The notes under the pieces: model-generated
Seen by the model: only the letters and a program-made list of their open reading frames with translations
What the model was told of the DNA's origin: nothing
The model's database searches: none
Assembly (NCBI GenBank): GCA_026018925.1
Contig: JAKSZU010000013.1
Coordinates: 1,240,001-1,304,000, forward strand
Length of the DNA: 64,000 bases
Direction: 5' to 3'
DNA from: Tupaia tana
Taxonomy: Eukaryota; Chordata; Mammalia; Scandentia; Tupaiidae
Translations under genes and position numbers: made by a program
Shown here: piece by piece, positions 1 through 17,539 of the stretch
Numbering within the stretch: position 1 is the stretch's first letter
Layout of the letters: each line of letters opens with the position of its first letter

Positions 1-298
1 GGTATCTCACCTTGTTGGTTTTCATTTCCCTAAAACTAATGTTGAGACTGTTTTCATGTGCTTATTTGTAAGCCATCAACACATCTCTTCAGAAATGTGT
101 ATTCAAATCCTTTGCCCATTACTAAATTTGGTTTCTTTTTATAATTGAATTATAATGATCTTTATATATTCTAAATGCAAGTTTCTTATCAGATCCATGA
201 TTTACAAATATTTTCTCCATATCAGTAGGTTGTCTTTTCATTTTATTGGTTATGGCTTTTCAAAAATTATGTCTTTTGGAGCACAAAAATTATAAATT

Positions 299-562
299 TT
301 TTTTTTTTTTGGAGAGGTTTTCGCTATAGGGCATGTGCACTCGCCAGACAGACAGAGAGAGACATAGAGACAGAAAGCGAGAAGTCACCCCCCAGAGGGG
401 ATGGTCACGCCGCAATCCCTTCTCCTCCGTTCTCCTCTCGGGATCTTGGGCACGCACACACACGCGCCCGGCGTGAGTTTTAAGCCACCGGGTCCGGGAC
501 GCGAACCACGGTCGACTACGTGGGAGTCCAGCGACATAGCCATTACGCTAACTGCTGGTTCC
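299..562 (-). mobile_element. long-type tRNA-derived SINE
   Basis: Full-length, with a T-run (A-tail) on the left and tRNA-like head on the right. The target duplication is AAAAATTATAAATTTT on both sides. The body has the family's CCCTATAGC-type 3' segment and GAGACAGAAAGC tract (in reverse). Confidence 0.92.
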
Positions 563-738
563 GAAAAATTATAAATTTTGATAAAGTCCAATTTTGTTTT
601 TTGTTTCAGTGTTTGCCTTTGGTATCATCTCTAAGAAACCATTGCCTAAGGTCACAAGACAAGACTTACTCTTGTCTTTTCTTCTAAGAGTTTTATAGTC
701 TTAGCTCTCACATTTAGGTTTTTGATTCATTTTAAGTT

Positions 739-740
<2 letters not shown>

Positions 741-785
<45 letters not shown>

Positions 786-1036
786 AGAGGTTTTTCGCTA
801 TAGGGCGCGTGCGCTCGCCAGACAGACAGAGAGAGACAGAGAGACAGAAAGCGAGAAATCACCCCCCAGGGGGGATGGTCACGCCGCAATCCCTTCTCCT
901 CCATTCTCCTCTCGGGATCTTGGGCACGCACGCACACGCGCCCGGCGTGAGTTGTAAGCCACCGGGTCCGGGACGCGAACCGCGGTCGACTACGTGGGAG
1001 TCCAGCGACATAGCCATTACGCTAACTGCTGGTTCC
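741..1036 (-). mobile_element. long-type tRNA-derived SINE with a tail of over 40 A
   Basis: Target duplication TTAAGTTAGTTTTT at 731 and 1038. The T-run of over 40 bases suggests a recent insertion. It is very similar in sequence to the copy at 299. Confidence 0.92.
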
Positions 1037-1179
1037 CTTAAGTTAGTTTTTGTAAATAATATGAGGAAGGAGTCCAACTTCATTCTTTTGCATGCGGATA
1101 TGCATTTGTCTCTAGAACCAACCGTTGAGAAACTAGTCCCACTGAACTGCCTTGGCACCCTTGTCAAAATCAGTTGATT

Positions 1180-1385
1180 CTAGGGGTCAGACAGTGCAGC
1201 AGTAAGGCCACATCCTACGTGGAAGGTCTTGGGCACTTCCTATACACACTGGGTGTACACACATGCCTATGATCTCACTGGCTGGGACTAAGAGTGGATA
1301 ATGGTATGAAGGCCCTATTGGTGGTGCCAGTCTATCTCCCTATCTCTCTCTTTGAACAAATAAATAAACTTTAAGGAAAAAAATT
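1180..1385 (+). mobile_element. type III SINE (older, AAATAAATAAACTTT end)
   Basis: A diverged SINE in the LINE-1, ending AAATAAATAAACTTTAAG. It shares layout with the copies at 24905, 28180 and 29145. Confidence 0.6.
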
Positions 1386-2130
1386 TGACTATAAATGTGA
1401 GGGTTTATTTCTGGATTCCCTATTCTATTCCTTTCCATTTTATGTCAGTAACCCAATTTTGATTACTGTAACTTTGTAGTAGGTTTCAAAATTGGGAAGT
1501 ATGAGTCATCCAACTTTGTTCTTCTTTTTGAAGATTGTTTTGGCTATTCTAAGTCTTTTATATTTCTGTATGAGTTTTAGAATCAGCTTGTCAATTTCTG
1601 CATAAAAGGCAGCTAGAATTTTGATGGGGATTGTGTTGAATCTGCAGATCAGTTTGGGAATATTGCCATTTTAACAATATTAAGTCTTCTGATCCATGAA
1701 CATGATACCTTTTTTCATTTATTTAAGTGCTCTCTAATCTCTTTCAACAGTGCTTTATAGTTTTCAGAGTATAAGTTTTGTACTTCTTTTCATGTTTATG
1801 CCTGTGTAATTCTTTTTGATACTATTGTAAATGGAATTGCTTCCTTAAGCTCATTTTCAGTTTGCTCATTGCTGCCGTACAGAAATACTGTTGATTTGGC
1901 TATGTTGCCCTTGTATCCTACAACCCTGCTGAACTTCTTAGTTCTTGTGACTTTTAGAGGATTCCTGAGGATTTTTGGTATACAAAATTGTATCATCTAA
2001 CGGAGATGGTTTTACTTCTTCCTATTCTAATCTGAATGGCTTTATTTTCTTTTCTGCCTAATAGTCTTGCCTCCTGGGTTTTGTTTTTCTTTTCTAATTT
2101 ACCCTTTTGCTGTTGTTTTTTGTCATTGTC

Positions 2131-3140
2131 TTACTAATGTATAAATGTATAAATTTATCTAGAAAAGATCTAGAAAAGATGCTGACCCTCTGTTCCACTT
2201 ACAGTGCAAATACCTATCCCATTGCCTCCACTTCTTGTTCTATGATTAAATTAGTAATCCTAAACGCTGGGTCCAAGGCTGTGCCCCCTTCTCTACCATC
2301 AGGCATTTGGGCAGGTCAGCCTACTTTTCTGAGCCCTGGTTTTCTCATCTGTAGTAACGGTTTCTTCCTGCTGGCCTCTTGGGGTTTTGGTGAGTGTTGC
2401 ACGAGGTGAGGACTGTGTGGCGCTTCTTGAAGAGAACGTCCTGTGTGTGCTTACATTGCACTTGTTAAATAGTAATGGGGATAGTGAAAATTCGCAGACA
2501 GGCAACAGTGAGAATGGGCCCACTCAGAAGTGAGGCCGGCCACCAGGGGGCACTGGAGAGGCAGATAGGATGGGGCACACCAGGAATGGAGTGTCGGAGG
2601 GGCACGTTTGCCCTCTCCGGCTGAACCTCTCACTGGCTGAGTGACCTCGGCATCTTTGAGCCTTGGTTTCTAGGGCTGCAAAACTCGGGTGGAAATTCTT
2701 ACTTCTGAAGATGCCCGTGGCTCTTGCCTCAAAGTGTGCCAAGCACCTTCCCAGCGCCTGGGCATTTCACCTTCTCACACCACCCCCATGGGCACACCAC
2801 CTGCACTGCTTGCACGGCCTGGGCAGGCACCCTTGCTCGGGCCCCCTTCTGTGTGTGGTCAGGTGCTTGCTCTGCATTTTCCCCCACAGCCCACCCAAGT
2901 GCCCAGCACAAGGCCCAGCACAGAGTACTGTCCTGGAATGATTCCTGCTTTGGTTATTATTATTATAATTGCCTTAGACTCTTGGGTAGGCCAGACAGGG
3001 TCCCAAGGGTAAGTAGGACAGTAGACTGAGCTACGTTGACTAAGACTTTTTATCAGGTTTGAATCACCCATTGACCAGCGGTTCCTGCAATGGCTTAGTT
3101 CCAGCTGTTGTTCTCCACGGGGCGGGTGCCATCACGCCCA
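2131..3140. other. unique sequence, no gene recognised
   Basis: A GC-rich single-copy-looking stretch with a short ATT microsatellite near 2955. I see no exon with conserved coding content here. Confidence 0.5.
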
Positions 3141-3144
3141 GCCA

Positions 3145-3382
3145 CTTGTTTTCTAGGTATTCGCCAGGGGGCGCATGTGCTCACCAGAGAGAGACAGGGA
3201 GAGGGATTGTGAGGAATCACTGCCCCGGGGGATGGCCATGCCCCAATCTCTTCTCCTCCATCCTCCTCTTGGGAAAGTCATGCCTGGTGTGATTTTCAAG
3301 CTGTTGGGTCCAGGACTCAAACTGTGGTTGGCCATTTGAGAGTCCAGTGCTTTAACCACCATGCCACCTGCTGGCCCCCCAC
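3145..3382 (-). mobile_element. older long-type SINE
   Basis: Diverged long-type copy; the head is recognisable at its right end (ACCACCATGCCACCTGCTGG). Confidence 0.75.
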
Positions 3383-3384
3383 TG

Positions 3385-4710
3385 TTCTTTATGTCCTCTT
3401 GTTGGCAGCTGAGAGCTAGTCCACTTCACACCTGCGGTCTTTGCTTCCCTGAGTGACAGTGGCTGCAGCAGCTGCACTCACATCCCATTGGCTAGGCTCA
3501 GTCACATGGCTGCTCCCAGCTGTGGGGCAGGCTGGGAAGCGTAGTTTTTCATTTGATCGCCTCCCCAGCTACAGAGCCGGGATGGGAAGACAGGAGGCTG
3601 TGGTAGGCAAGGCCGAGGATGGGAACCAGACAAGGCTGGGGATGGGAACCAGGGTTGGGGCTGCCAAGAAAGAGCTGGGAGGGGAAGGTTCTTCTGAACT
3701 TGGGGTTCTGGACCCGATGTGCTGGGTCCCAGTTCCATCCCTGTCACCTTCCTGCCCAACAGCCCTAGCGTGTCCTCCAGCCTTGCTACAGCTGTTTCCC
3801 CGACTGCCAGGTGGCCGTAGCCGTCCGGCAGCCATTAGGCACCCATGCTATGTGTTCTGGGCCGGCCTCTCTTGCAACCCTGCCCAGCCAAGTGTGCAGA
3901 ACACAGCCCTGCCCCCACCCACGTTCACAAGTGGCCTCATTTTTCAATTATCGGGGCATATAAAACCTTTTTTTGTAAGTGCAGAAGCAGAGTGGCCTGC
4001 CCGAACAGGTTTAGAGCCCCTGAGAGCCACCCTGGCTTCACACTGCTCCCCTCGGGCAGCTCAACTTGTTAAGCCCCCAAGTTCCCAGTGGGACGGGCGG
4101 TCACTGGCAGTGCTGGGGTGGTTGCCGCGGCCTGGCCAAGCACAGCCAGATGCCATCCTCACTGTCTCGGGTATGGGGTAGGACAGGGAGCTGTGTCCCA
4201 CAGACGGAGCCTCCGCTGGGCGCACAGCTGGCCCGTGTGGTAGCTCCCAGGCGGAGATAAATTCGGGTTTGCTATTCAGCCTACTGCAGAAGTCCCTTGT
4301 AAGTGCCAGCTGCCAAGACTGCTACTGCAGACCTGTTCCTGTGGTTGTCCCTGAGTCGGGAGCATCGCTCTGTGTCCGTGTGCCAGGGCACACTGTGACA
4401 CCACGACACTCCATGGGCTCTTCCTTGGCCAGGAGACCAGCGGCTGCCGGAGACCTAGGTGTTTCCCTCCTCTCCTGCCCTGGGTGGCTCTGAGGCTGCC
4501 CTCCTGGCGGGAAGCTGAGCAGCAGAGCCGTCCACACCCTCCAGGAAGGTTGGGGTCCGCCCTGCAGCCTGGGGACCCACACTCGGCCTGGTCCTCTGTA
4601 CTCTGCCATGCTGAAGCCATGCGGCACGGTCTCCCTCTATAAGAGGCTATGTGCATTTCTTTGGTGACTCACTTGATGCATAAGATCTGTTTATAAATGA
4701 AGGGTACTGA
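3385..4710. other. GC-rich unique sequence, no gene recognised
   Basis: GC-rich sequence upstream of SUSD3 exon 2. I looked for the short SUSD3 exon 1 here and did not find a convincing match. Confidence 0.45.
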
Positions 4711-4711
4711 G

Positions 4712-4930
4712 GGGCTGGCAGGTGGCATGGTGGTTAAAGGTGCTGGTCTCCCACATGGCCGACCATGGTTCGGACCCGGACCTGGTGTCAGGCTTTCTCA
4801 CTTTTCTTCTCTCTCTTTTGCTCTGTCCCTCTTTGGTCAAATAAGAAAGAAAGAGAGAGAGAAGAAGGGAGGGAGGAAGGAAGAAAGTTAAATAAAAATA
4901 ATTCTTAATAAATAAATAAATAAATAAATA
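4712..4930 (+). mobile_element. short-type SINE
   Basis: The same tRNA-like head as the long type (GGCATGGTGGTTAAAGGTGC) is followed by a CTTTCTCACTTTTC tract and a purine-rich AAATAAATAAA tail. Target duplication AAGGGTACTGA on both sides. Confidence 0.88.
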
Positions 4931-5019
4931 AAGGGTACTGACTCTTGTCATGGTTTACAAATATCTTTTCCTAATATTTTTCATCTACATTTTTCAATTA
5001 TCAGGGAGTATAAAAAGCT

Positions 5020-5213
5020 TTTTTTAAAGTAATTATTTATTTTATTTTTTATTTACTCATCCATTGATTTTTTTAATTTGACCAGAGAGAGACAGAGGGT
5101 GAAAGTGAGAGAGAGAGGAAGTGAGAAAGCAAGCCACCAGGTCCAGGACTCGAACCCCAGTTGGCCATGTGGGAGTGTCCAGCACCTTAACCACCACGCC
5201 ACCTGCTGGTCCC
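5020..5213 (-). mobile_element. short-type SINE
   Basis: Reverse short-type copy with duplication TAAAAAGCTTTTTTT on both sides; the head at the right ends CACGCCACCTGCTGGTCCC. Confidence 0.85.
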
Positions 5214-5224
5214 TAAAAAGCTTT

Positions 5225-5520
5225 TTTTAAAAAAAGAAAAGTTTATTTGTTACAGGAGAGAGAGACAGTACCCTGAACAGGATCTTGACCACCACGATCC
5301 GCTCCCACCCTCCAGCCAGCCCCATATCAGGGGCTCACAGAGATCTCTGCCCTGGAGCTGGGAGCCTTGCCATGTGGGTGGGCCTCACAAAGATGGCGTT
5401 TTCCTGCGCGCCACCAGCTGGCCTGGCCACAGCAGCCCTTCCTTCCACTTCCCTGGGGTGGTCTGTGTGCTTCCTCTCGTTCCCTTGCTCTCTTGGTCTC
5501 GCCTTTGCGGTGGTGCCTGG
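5225..5520 (-). mobile_element. possible type III SINE
   Basis: AAGTTTATTTGTTACAGGAG and the following AG-rich tract resemble the 3' part of type III copies. The right boundary is uncertain. Confidence 0.45.
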
Positions 5521-5845
5521 GTGACATTCAGTCGGTCCTCACTTCACAGCCTGCTTCGCACCGCCCGCTCAGGCCTGGCTCTGCAGGGCGCCTTTCCCGG
5601 TCCGTCTCACCCCACAGGTGGCTGCTGTCCACCAGCTGGTGTTCGCAGCCGTGGAGACCGTGGGGTTCGCTGGTCCATCAGGGCTCTGCTGCACCCGCAG
5701 CAGCATTCAGGAAAAATGAGGACGGTGACCCCGGTTTGTGTCGTCGTGTTACGGGGTGTCCTGTCGCACTCTCGCACTTTCCTAAAGTATGCTTTTCACA
5801 CGGCTAGAACATTGTTCTGGTGTGATGTCATGTGACAGCTGCTGA

Positions 5846-11939
<6,094 letters not shown>

Positions 11940-12290
11940 CCAGCGCTGTGCCTACCCTCCCTGGGCCGGACCCTGCCTCTACCGGGAGGGCCAGCCGGTC
12001 TCCCGGAACTCGCCTCCGTGTGTGTCTGGCTGGGGGCCGGCTGTGAAGTCGGATCCCAAGCACAGGGACCCCACAGGCCCAGCGGACACCAAAGGCAGGG
12101 CGGCAGGCCCCAGCCAGCAGCGGTCCTGAGCTCCGAGAGCTGAGAGCTCCGGCAGACTGGGGATGGCCGCTGAGGCCCGCCCGCACAGCCGCCCCCAACC
12201 AGGTTCCTTGACGAGACTGGGAGACGTTTGAAGCAAATCTAGTTTCGTAGAGTAAGGCAACAGCAATAAACTTTCCTGCAAGTACAGGGG
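11940..12290 (+). terminator. SUSD3: SUSD3 3' UTR and poly(A) signal
   Basis: An AATAAA hexamer at 12265-12270 lies about 330 bases after the SUSD3 stop codon. Cleavage is expected 10-30 bases downstream, near 12285. The UTR is GC-rich with no repeat in it. Confidence 0.75.
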
Positions 12291-12436
12291 CCGCCTCAGC
12301 CTCTTCCTCTGCCGCCCGCTGCTCCCAGGGTCTCCTTAGGGCTCTGTGTTCATTACCCACAAAGCTGCAGCTGCAGGGCAGTGAGAAAGGCTAGTCCTGG
12401 ATACCGAACAATGCAGGGTAAGAATCACCGTCCCCG

Positions 12437-12672
12437 GGGCCAGGAGGGGGCAGCGTGGCTAAGGCACTGGATCCCACACAGCCAGCTCTGAGTACGAGTC
12501 CCAGACCTGGCAGCTTGAAAATCACACTGGACATGTGTGTGTGCGTGCCCAAAATCCCAAGCGGAGAATGGAGGAGAAGGGATTGTGGCATGGCCATCCC
12601 TCTGGGGAGTGATTTCTCACTTCTCTCTCGCTCCAGTGCACCCTATAGCAAAAAAGAAAAAAAAAAAAAGTC
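12437..12672 (+). mobile_element. older long-type SINE
   Basis: Forward copy lying 3' of SUSD3, with tail AAAAAAGAAAAAAAAAAAAG near 12650. The head is GGCAGCGTGGCTAAGGCACT. Confidence 0.75.
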
Positions 12673-13314
12673 ACTGTCGCATCGTCCACCCGTACTTAGA
12701 ACTTCAAACGCGGCATAAACCCGCTTGTTTATTGCCTCTCAGGGTCGGAGCTTGCCAGGCCTCTGCTGAAGGGGTCTCAGAACCCCGTGTCACTCGGGTC
12801 GCTGCTGCTGGCGCCCGGTGGAGACCTCATGAGGCCTGGGCCAGGAGACCATGAGTGAGCACAGGGGGCCTTTGGGTTTCCTGCTGTGTCTACCCATGGG
12901 AGCCATGAGTATTAAATCATTAACAGGCCCTCTAAAACGTCCCAGCTACCCTGAGCCCAGTAACCACCAAAGCGATTTTGTAGGTGACCCCCTCTTACCC
13001 TGGCCCCACCCCCAGCGGAAGGGACCACTTGTCGGCAGGCCTGCGTGTACTTACGCCTAACAGGGCTGTGGACACGAGATCACTGCTGCAGCCCCAAGTT
13101 TGTTAGGGGCCTGTTAACAATATCCTTGTGGCTTGCCACAGTGTGTGTCGGGGGGCCCTGTCTGACTCCCCTGCTTCCTGGCTGGATCTCAGCAGCCATG
13201 TTGGGGCCATAGGGAGGAAAACCCGCAGCTACGGAGGAGCCTGTGGTGGGAGGAAGCCTGAGTAGTTGCTGGCAACTCGCGTTCTCTCTTTACTAGAGTC
13301 ATGTTTGTTGTATT
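12673..13314. other. intergenic sequence, nothing recognised
   Basis: Single-copy-looking sequence between SINEs. No coding similarity seen. Confidence 0.45.
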
Positions 13315-13494
13315 TTTTTTTTTAAATTTATTTAATTTTATGTATCCATTCATTCATTTTTATTTGACCAGAGAAAGACAGACACACAGAGAGAAGGAAA
13401 GTGAGAAAGCAAGCCGCCAGGTCCGGGACTCGAACCATGATCAACCATGTGGGAGTGTCTAGCACCTTAACCACCATGCCACCTGCTAGCCCCA
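13315..13494 (-). mobile_element. short-type SINE
   Basis: Reverse short-type copy with duplication CATGTTTGTTGTATTTTT on both sides. Confidence 0.88.
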
Positions 13495-13536
13495 TGTTTG
13501 TTGTATTTTTGAGTCCCTTAATAGGGAATCCTTTGG

Positions 13537-13780
13537 GACCAGCAGTTGGTGTAATGGCTATGTCGCTGGACTCCCATGTAGTCGACCGCGGTTTGAGTCC
13601 CGGACCGGTTGCTTAAACTCACACCAGGTGCGTGTGCATGCGTGCCCAAGATCCCAAGAGGAGAAGGGATTGCGGCGTGGCCATCCCCCCTGGGGGGTGA
13701 TTTCTCGCTTTCTGTCTCTCTGTCTCTGTCTGTCTGGCGAGCACACGCGCCGTATAGCAAAAACCTATCAAAAAAAAAAA
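13537..13780 (+). mobile_element. long-type SINE
   Basis: A near-complete forward copy with A-tail at about 13770. Head-to-tail with the next SINE. Confidence 0.9.
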
Positions 13781-13792
13781 GGGGGATACTTT

Positions 13793-14005
13793 GTAGTGGC
13801 ATGGTGGTTAAGGCACTGGATCCCAGTTAGAGTCTCAGACCCAGCAGCTTGGAAATCGCACCAGGTGTGTGTGTGAGACAGAATGGAGAGAGGATTGTGG
13901 CATAGCTACCACCCCTCTCCCCCAACAGGGGCGATTTCTCATGTCCCTCTCTCTAGTGAGTGCATGTTTTAGCAACAACCACAAGAAAATTACAAAAGTA
14001 AATAA
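13793..14005 (+). mobile_element. older long-type SINE
   Basis: A shorter, diverged forward copy that follows the A-tail of the preceding SINE directly. Confidence 0.75.
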
Positions 14006-14370
14006 AACCCACACTGCGCTGTCTCCATGAGCTACACGGAGTAGCCTGCAGATACCCTGTGACATATGTGGAAGGTGTGTGACATGGACCTACCCAGCTA
14101 CAGGGTCCTCAGGTGTGATGTTCTCAGCTGTCACATCAGGGGACTTCCAAGGTCCAGGTGCTGTTGCTGTCTTCCTGGTGGGGCTGTGGAGGACACGCTA
14201 TGCTCGCCTCTGGCCTCCGCGGGGCCCAGCAGGACAAGGCAGGAAGCACAGTCCAGTCCCTGGGGCGGGCCAGCTCTCCTCGTCCACTCCCGTTCTCAGC
14301 TTAGTACAGGGAAGCGGTGCCTTGGCCACACTTCCTCAGGGGCCCGTAGCTCAGTGCCCAGGCCTCTACG

Positions 14371-14428
14371 GTAATGGTGTGTGTGTGTGTGAGAGAGAGA
14401 GAGACAGAGAGACAGAGAGAGAGAGACG
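14371..14428 (+). repeat. (TG)n then (GA)n microsatellite
   Basis: About nine TG dinucleotides run straight into GA/GACA repeats, a compound microsatellite. Confidence 0.85.
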
Positions 14429-16689
14429 GTGTGTGCCTCCGTGTGGGACAGTGCTCGGGCAGAGGTTCAGTGTGGACCACAGATGGCCCCCGGTCCCCCT
14501 TATTCCAAGCACCAGCCCCACCAAGCCCTCTGCCTGCTCCTGCCCTCCAGGGGGGAGCTGGGAGCTGGGAGCCAGGCAGGGCAGGCTGTGGGCTGAAGGA
14601 GGGGCCAAGGGCCGGCCTGTGAAGGCTCAGGGACCTGTAGGGGGACCTGGGTGTTTCGTTCCCAGGTGGCTGCCTTGGGTCACTGGAACAGAGGACAGGA
14701 GATGGGGGCAGAGTCCAGGGAACCGGAGCTGAGAGATGCAGAAATGGGTCCAGATGGCCACGGAGGCTGCAGTGGGCAGAGGGCAGCTCCTTGCCCTGCA
14801 GCATGCCGGAACCCCTCCCCGGTCCTGCACCTGGGATCAGGCTGGACCAGGAATGCCCAGCCCTGAGAGCCACACTCCCCCTCAGGTGTGGTCAGAGCTG
14901 TGAGGTTGTGCCCAAGGGAGAGGGGCTTGCCCCCCATTGCCACTCCCACTGAGCATGGAGAAGACTGAGGGCCCGCCTGTCACGGTGACTTTCCTGCAGT
15001 TTGGACACACGCAGCTCGCTCTCCCTGAAGACTTCGGCGCTGCGTCCCTCTGCCTGGAGTCCTTGGCCCTTGCTGGCCACGTGCTCACCCTCACACTTAC
15101 CCTTGTTGGTGCCAAAAGCAGCCACTCGCTTATAACTCAGTGAGGTGGTGCTGCTCAGACTGCAGAAGGTCCGGGATCCAACACCGAGTGCATCTCCTGC
15201 CCGCTCCGCGGTCCAGCGGGTGGCACAGGCTCTGCTCGGTGGGCGGGCAGGGCCCCAGTGTGCAGCACCCTCAGCTGCGCCCCAGGGCTCCATGGCAGGC
15301 AAGGGCAGGCCTGAGGGGTTGGTACCTCGTGGGAGGAATGCCCATCACCTCCACTCGTGATGCACGCAATACTCCCAGCCCCGCCAGTCACCACTGTTCC
15401 AGAGGGTCACTGTTAGGTGCACAGAAGGAAGGGGCCCAGCTTGCCGTGACCAGCACTTCGGCTCCTGTGTCACCTGTCCTCTGAGGCCTGTGTGTCAGAT
15501 TTGGTGCTGGTGAGACCTCGTTTTCGGTTGATATGAAAGTTATCAAAGAAACACGTTGGCCTTTAATATTGGATGGCGCCTTTCTACCAGCCAGCATGGC
15601 TGAAGTGCTCCGGAATTGGGCTAAGATGTCAACAACAAACATCACTACTCAGCAAAGCTCTCCCAGTTGGAGGACAGTGACTCGTGAATCGCTTCCCCAA
15701 GTTTGGTTACCTACGCATTCTGTTGTTCCGCTGCCGCACTGTGAATAATGCCAGAACTCCATGGCCTCGCCACAATGCTCCCTCCTGGGTGCGTGCATTT
15801 GCTGGGCTTGGCTGGGAGGCTCTGGCCTGTGCCCGCTCACGGCCCAGGCTGCATCACGGGGCTCACTTGTAGGACGGGCAGTGGGGGCTGGCTGCTGTCT
15901 GACCCCAGCTGGAGCTCAGTGGAAACACCTTCCTTCCAGCACGGTGGCAGGACTCGAGACACAGTTCTTAAGGGCCTGGGCTCAGGACTTAGCCTTTACC
16001 ACGCTGTCATGGAATTGTGCGGCTGGCCGACGTGGATAATGAGCAGTGATTCTGGGGCTGGCAAGGCCGAAGGCACGGTGCCGCATCACACCGCGGCCCA
16101 GAGGTGAGGAAGGCAGGCATGTGCGGAGAGGGCGGGGACAGCCTTCCACTCTGTCTCTGTGTCCCTCAGTGCGCCCAGCTGGTGGCACAGTGCCCTGCCA
16201 TTCCGCCCCATCTCTTAAAGGTCTCACCACCTCCCAGAGCCATTACCATGGGGACCTCGCCTCCAGAACACGCACGTTAGGGTACAAATCATATCCAAAC
16301 CTGAGCAAGCAGGCCTTGGGTCCAGATGTAGAGAACTCACGGCTCTCCCTCCGTCCCTCAGGGGTGTCGTGGGAGCTGGGACAAGCGTTCTGGGTGGAGG
16401 CACAGCACACATGAAGGACTGAAGTGGCAGGACGGCTGCTGGAGGAGCAGGAAGGCTGGGAACTGAGGGCCTGCCGCCCAGGGACAGGCTGTGGAGATGG
16501 GCAGGCCAGGGAGCTAGTGAGGAGGCAGTGCCACTGTCCAGGAAGAGATGAGCTGGTCAGAGGCAGGAGTGAGGCTGGACTTGGAGGTCATGAGAGGGCG
16601 AGCTGACGGGGGGAGGGGAGGTGTCGCCCTGCCCATGCAGAGAACCACGTTCTCCTAAGAAATGAGCTTTCTATGTAACTTTATTCTAT
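14429..16689. other. intergenic sequence, nothing recognised
   Basis: GC-rich single-copy-looking DNA between SUSD3 and CARD19. Several open frames on both strands show no recognisable family. Confidence 0.45.
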
Positions 16690-16855
16690 TTTATTTTTTA
16701 TTATATTTATTTAATTTGTTATTATTATTTTAATTCACCAGAGATCACCAGAGAGAGAGAGGGAGAGTGAGAAAGTGAGCCACCAGGCCCAGGACTAGAA
16801 CTGTGGTTGGTCATGTGGGAATCCAACACCTTAACCACCCTGCCCCTTGCTGGCC
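16690..16855 (-). mobile_element. short-type SINE
   Basis: Duplication CTATGTAACTTTA flanks a reverse short-type copy. Confidence 0.85.
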
Positions 16856-16921
16856 GATCTATGTAACTTTAAATTGTGCTTTCTGATCAGATGAAGTTAA
16901 GTCATGGTAAGAATTCTGAAA

Positions 16922-17095
16922 GAAGCAGGTGGTGTGGTGGTTAAGGGCACTGGACTCCCACATGGCCAACTGAGGTTTGAGCCCCAGACCTGGCAGCTTG
17001 CTTTCTCACTTTCCCCCTCTCTCTCTGTCCCTCTCTGGCCAAACTGAAAACAAATAAATAAAGTTAAATAAAATAATTATTTAAAAAGAACAACC
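16922..17095 (+). mobile_element. short-type SINE
   Basis: Forward short-type copy; duplication CTGAAAGAAGCA on both sides; A/T-rich tail AAATAAAATAATTATTTAAA. Confidence 0.87.
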
Positions 17096-17290
17096 TGAAA
17101 GAAGCAAAAGCATGCCATGGAAGCAGATGTGGGGGTGTGTGGTTGCGGCGGGGTTGTCTGTGACCTTGACGAAGCTGCTCTGCTTGCCCCCACTTTAGTA
17201 AGGCTTCTGAATCTTCTAGGCTCATCTGTGCACTCAGTCCGGCTCAGCGGGACCCTCCTCAACCATTTTAGCAAGAACCTTCACACCTTG

Positions 17291-17537
17291 GGGCTAGCAG
17301 GTGGCATAATGGTTATGTCGCTGGACTCCCATGTAGTCAACCGTGATTCGAGCCTCAGGCCTGGTGGCTTCAAACTCGCTGGGAGCATATGCAGGCATGC
17401 CCCAAATCCTGAGAGGACAAGGGATTGCGGCATGGCCGTCACACAGTGTGTGTGTGGGGGTGATTTCTTGCTTTCTGTCTTTCTTTGACTCTCCGGCGAG
17501 CACACACACTTTATTGCAAAAATCTCTCCTAAAAAAA
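17291..17537 (+). mobile_element. long-type SINE
   Basis: Forward copy with imperfect duplication GAACCTTCACACCTTGG / GAACCTGCACGCTTGG. Confidence 0.85.
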
Positions 17538-17539
17538 AG

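Larger units (their letters stand above)
1..2130 (-). mobile_element. LINE-1 relic A (ORF2 3' part), SINE-interrupted
   Basis: The plus strand reads as the antisense of an old mammalian L1. Examples are a stretch with AAATATTTTCTCCAT near 210, TTCTTCTAAGAGTTTTATAG near 680, and ATTTTGATGGGGATTGTG near 1618. SINEs split it at about 299-562, 741-1036 and 1180-1385. Many stops; not functional. It continues beyond the left edge. Confidence 0.88.
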
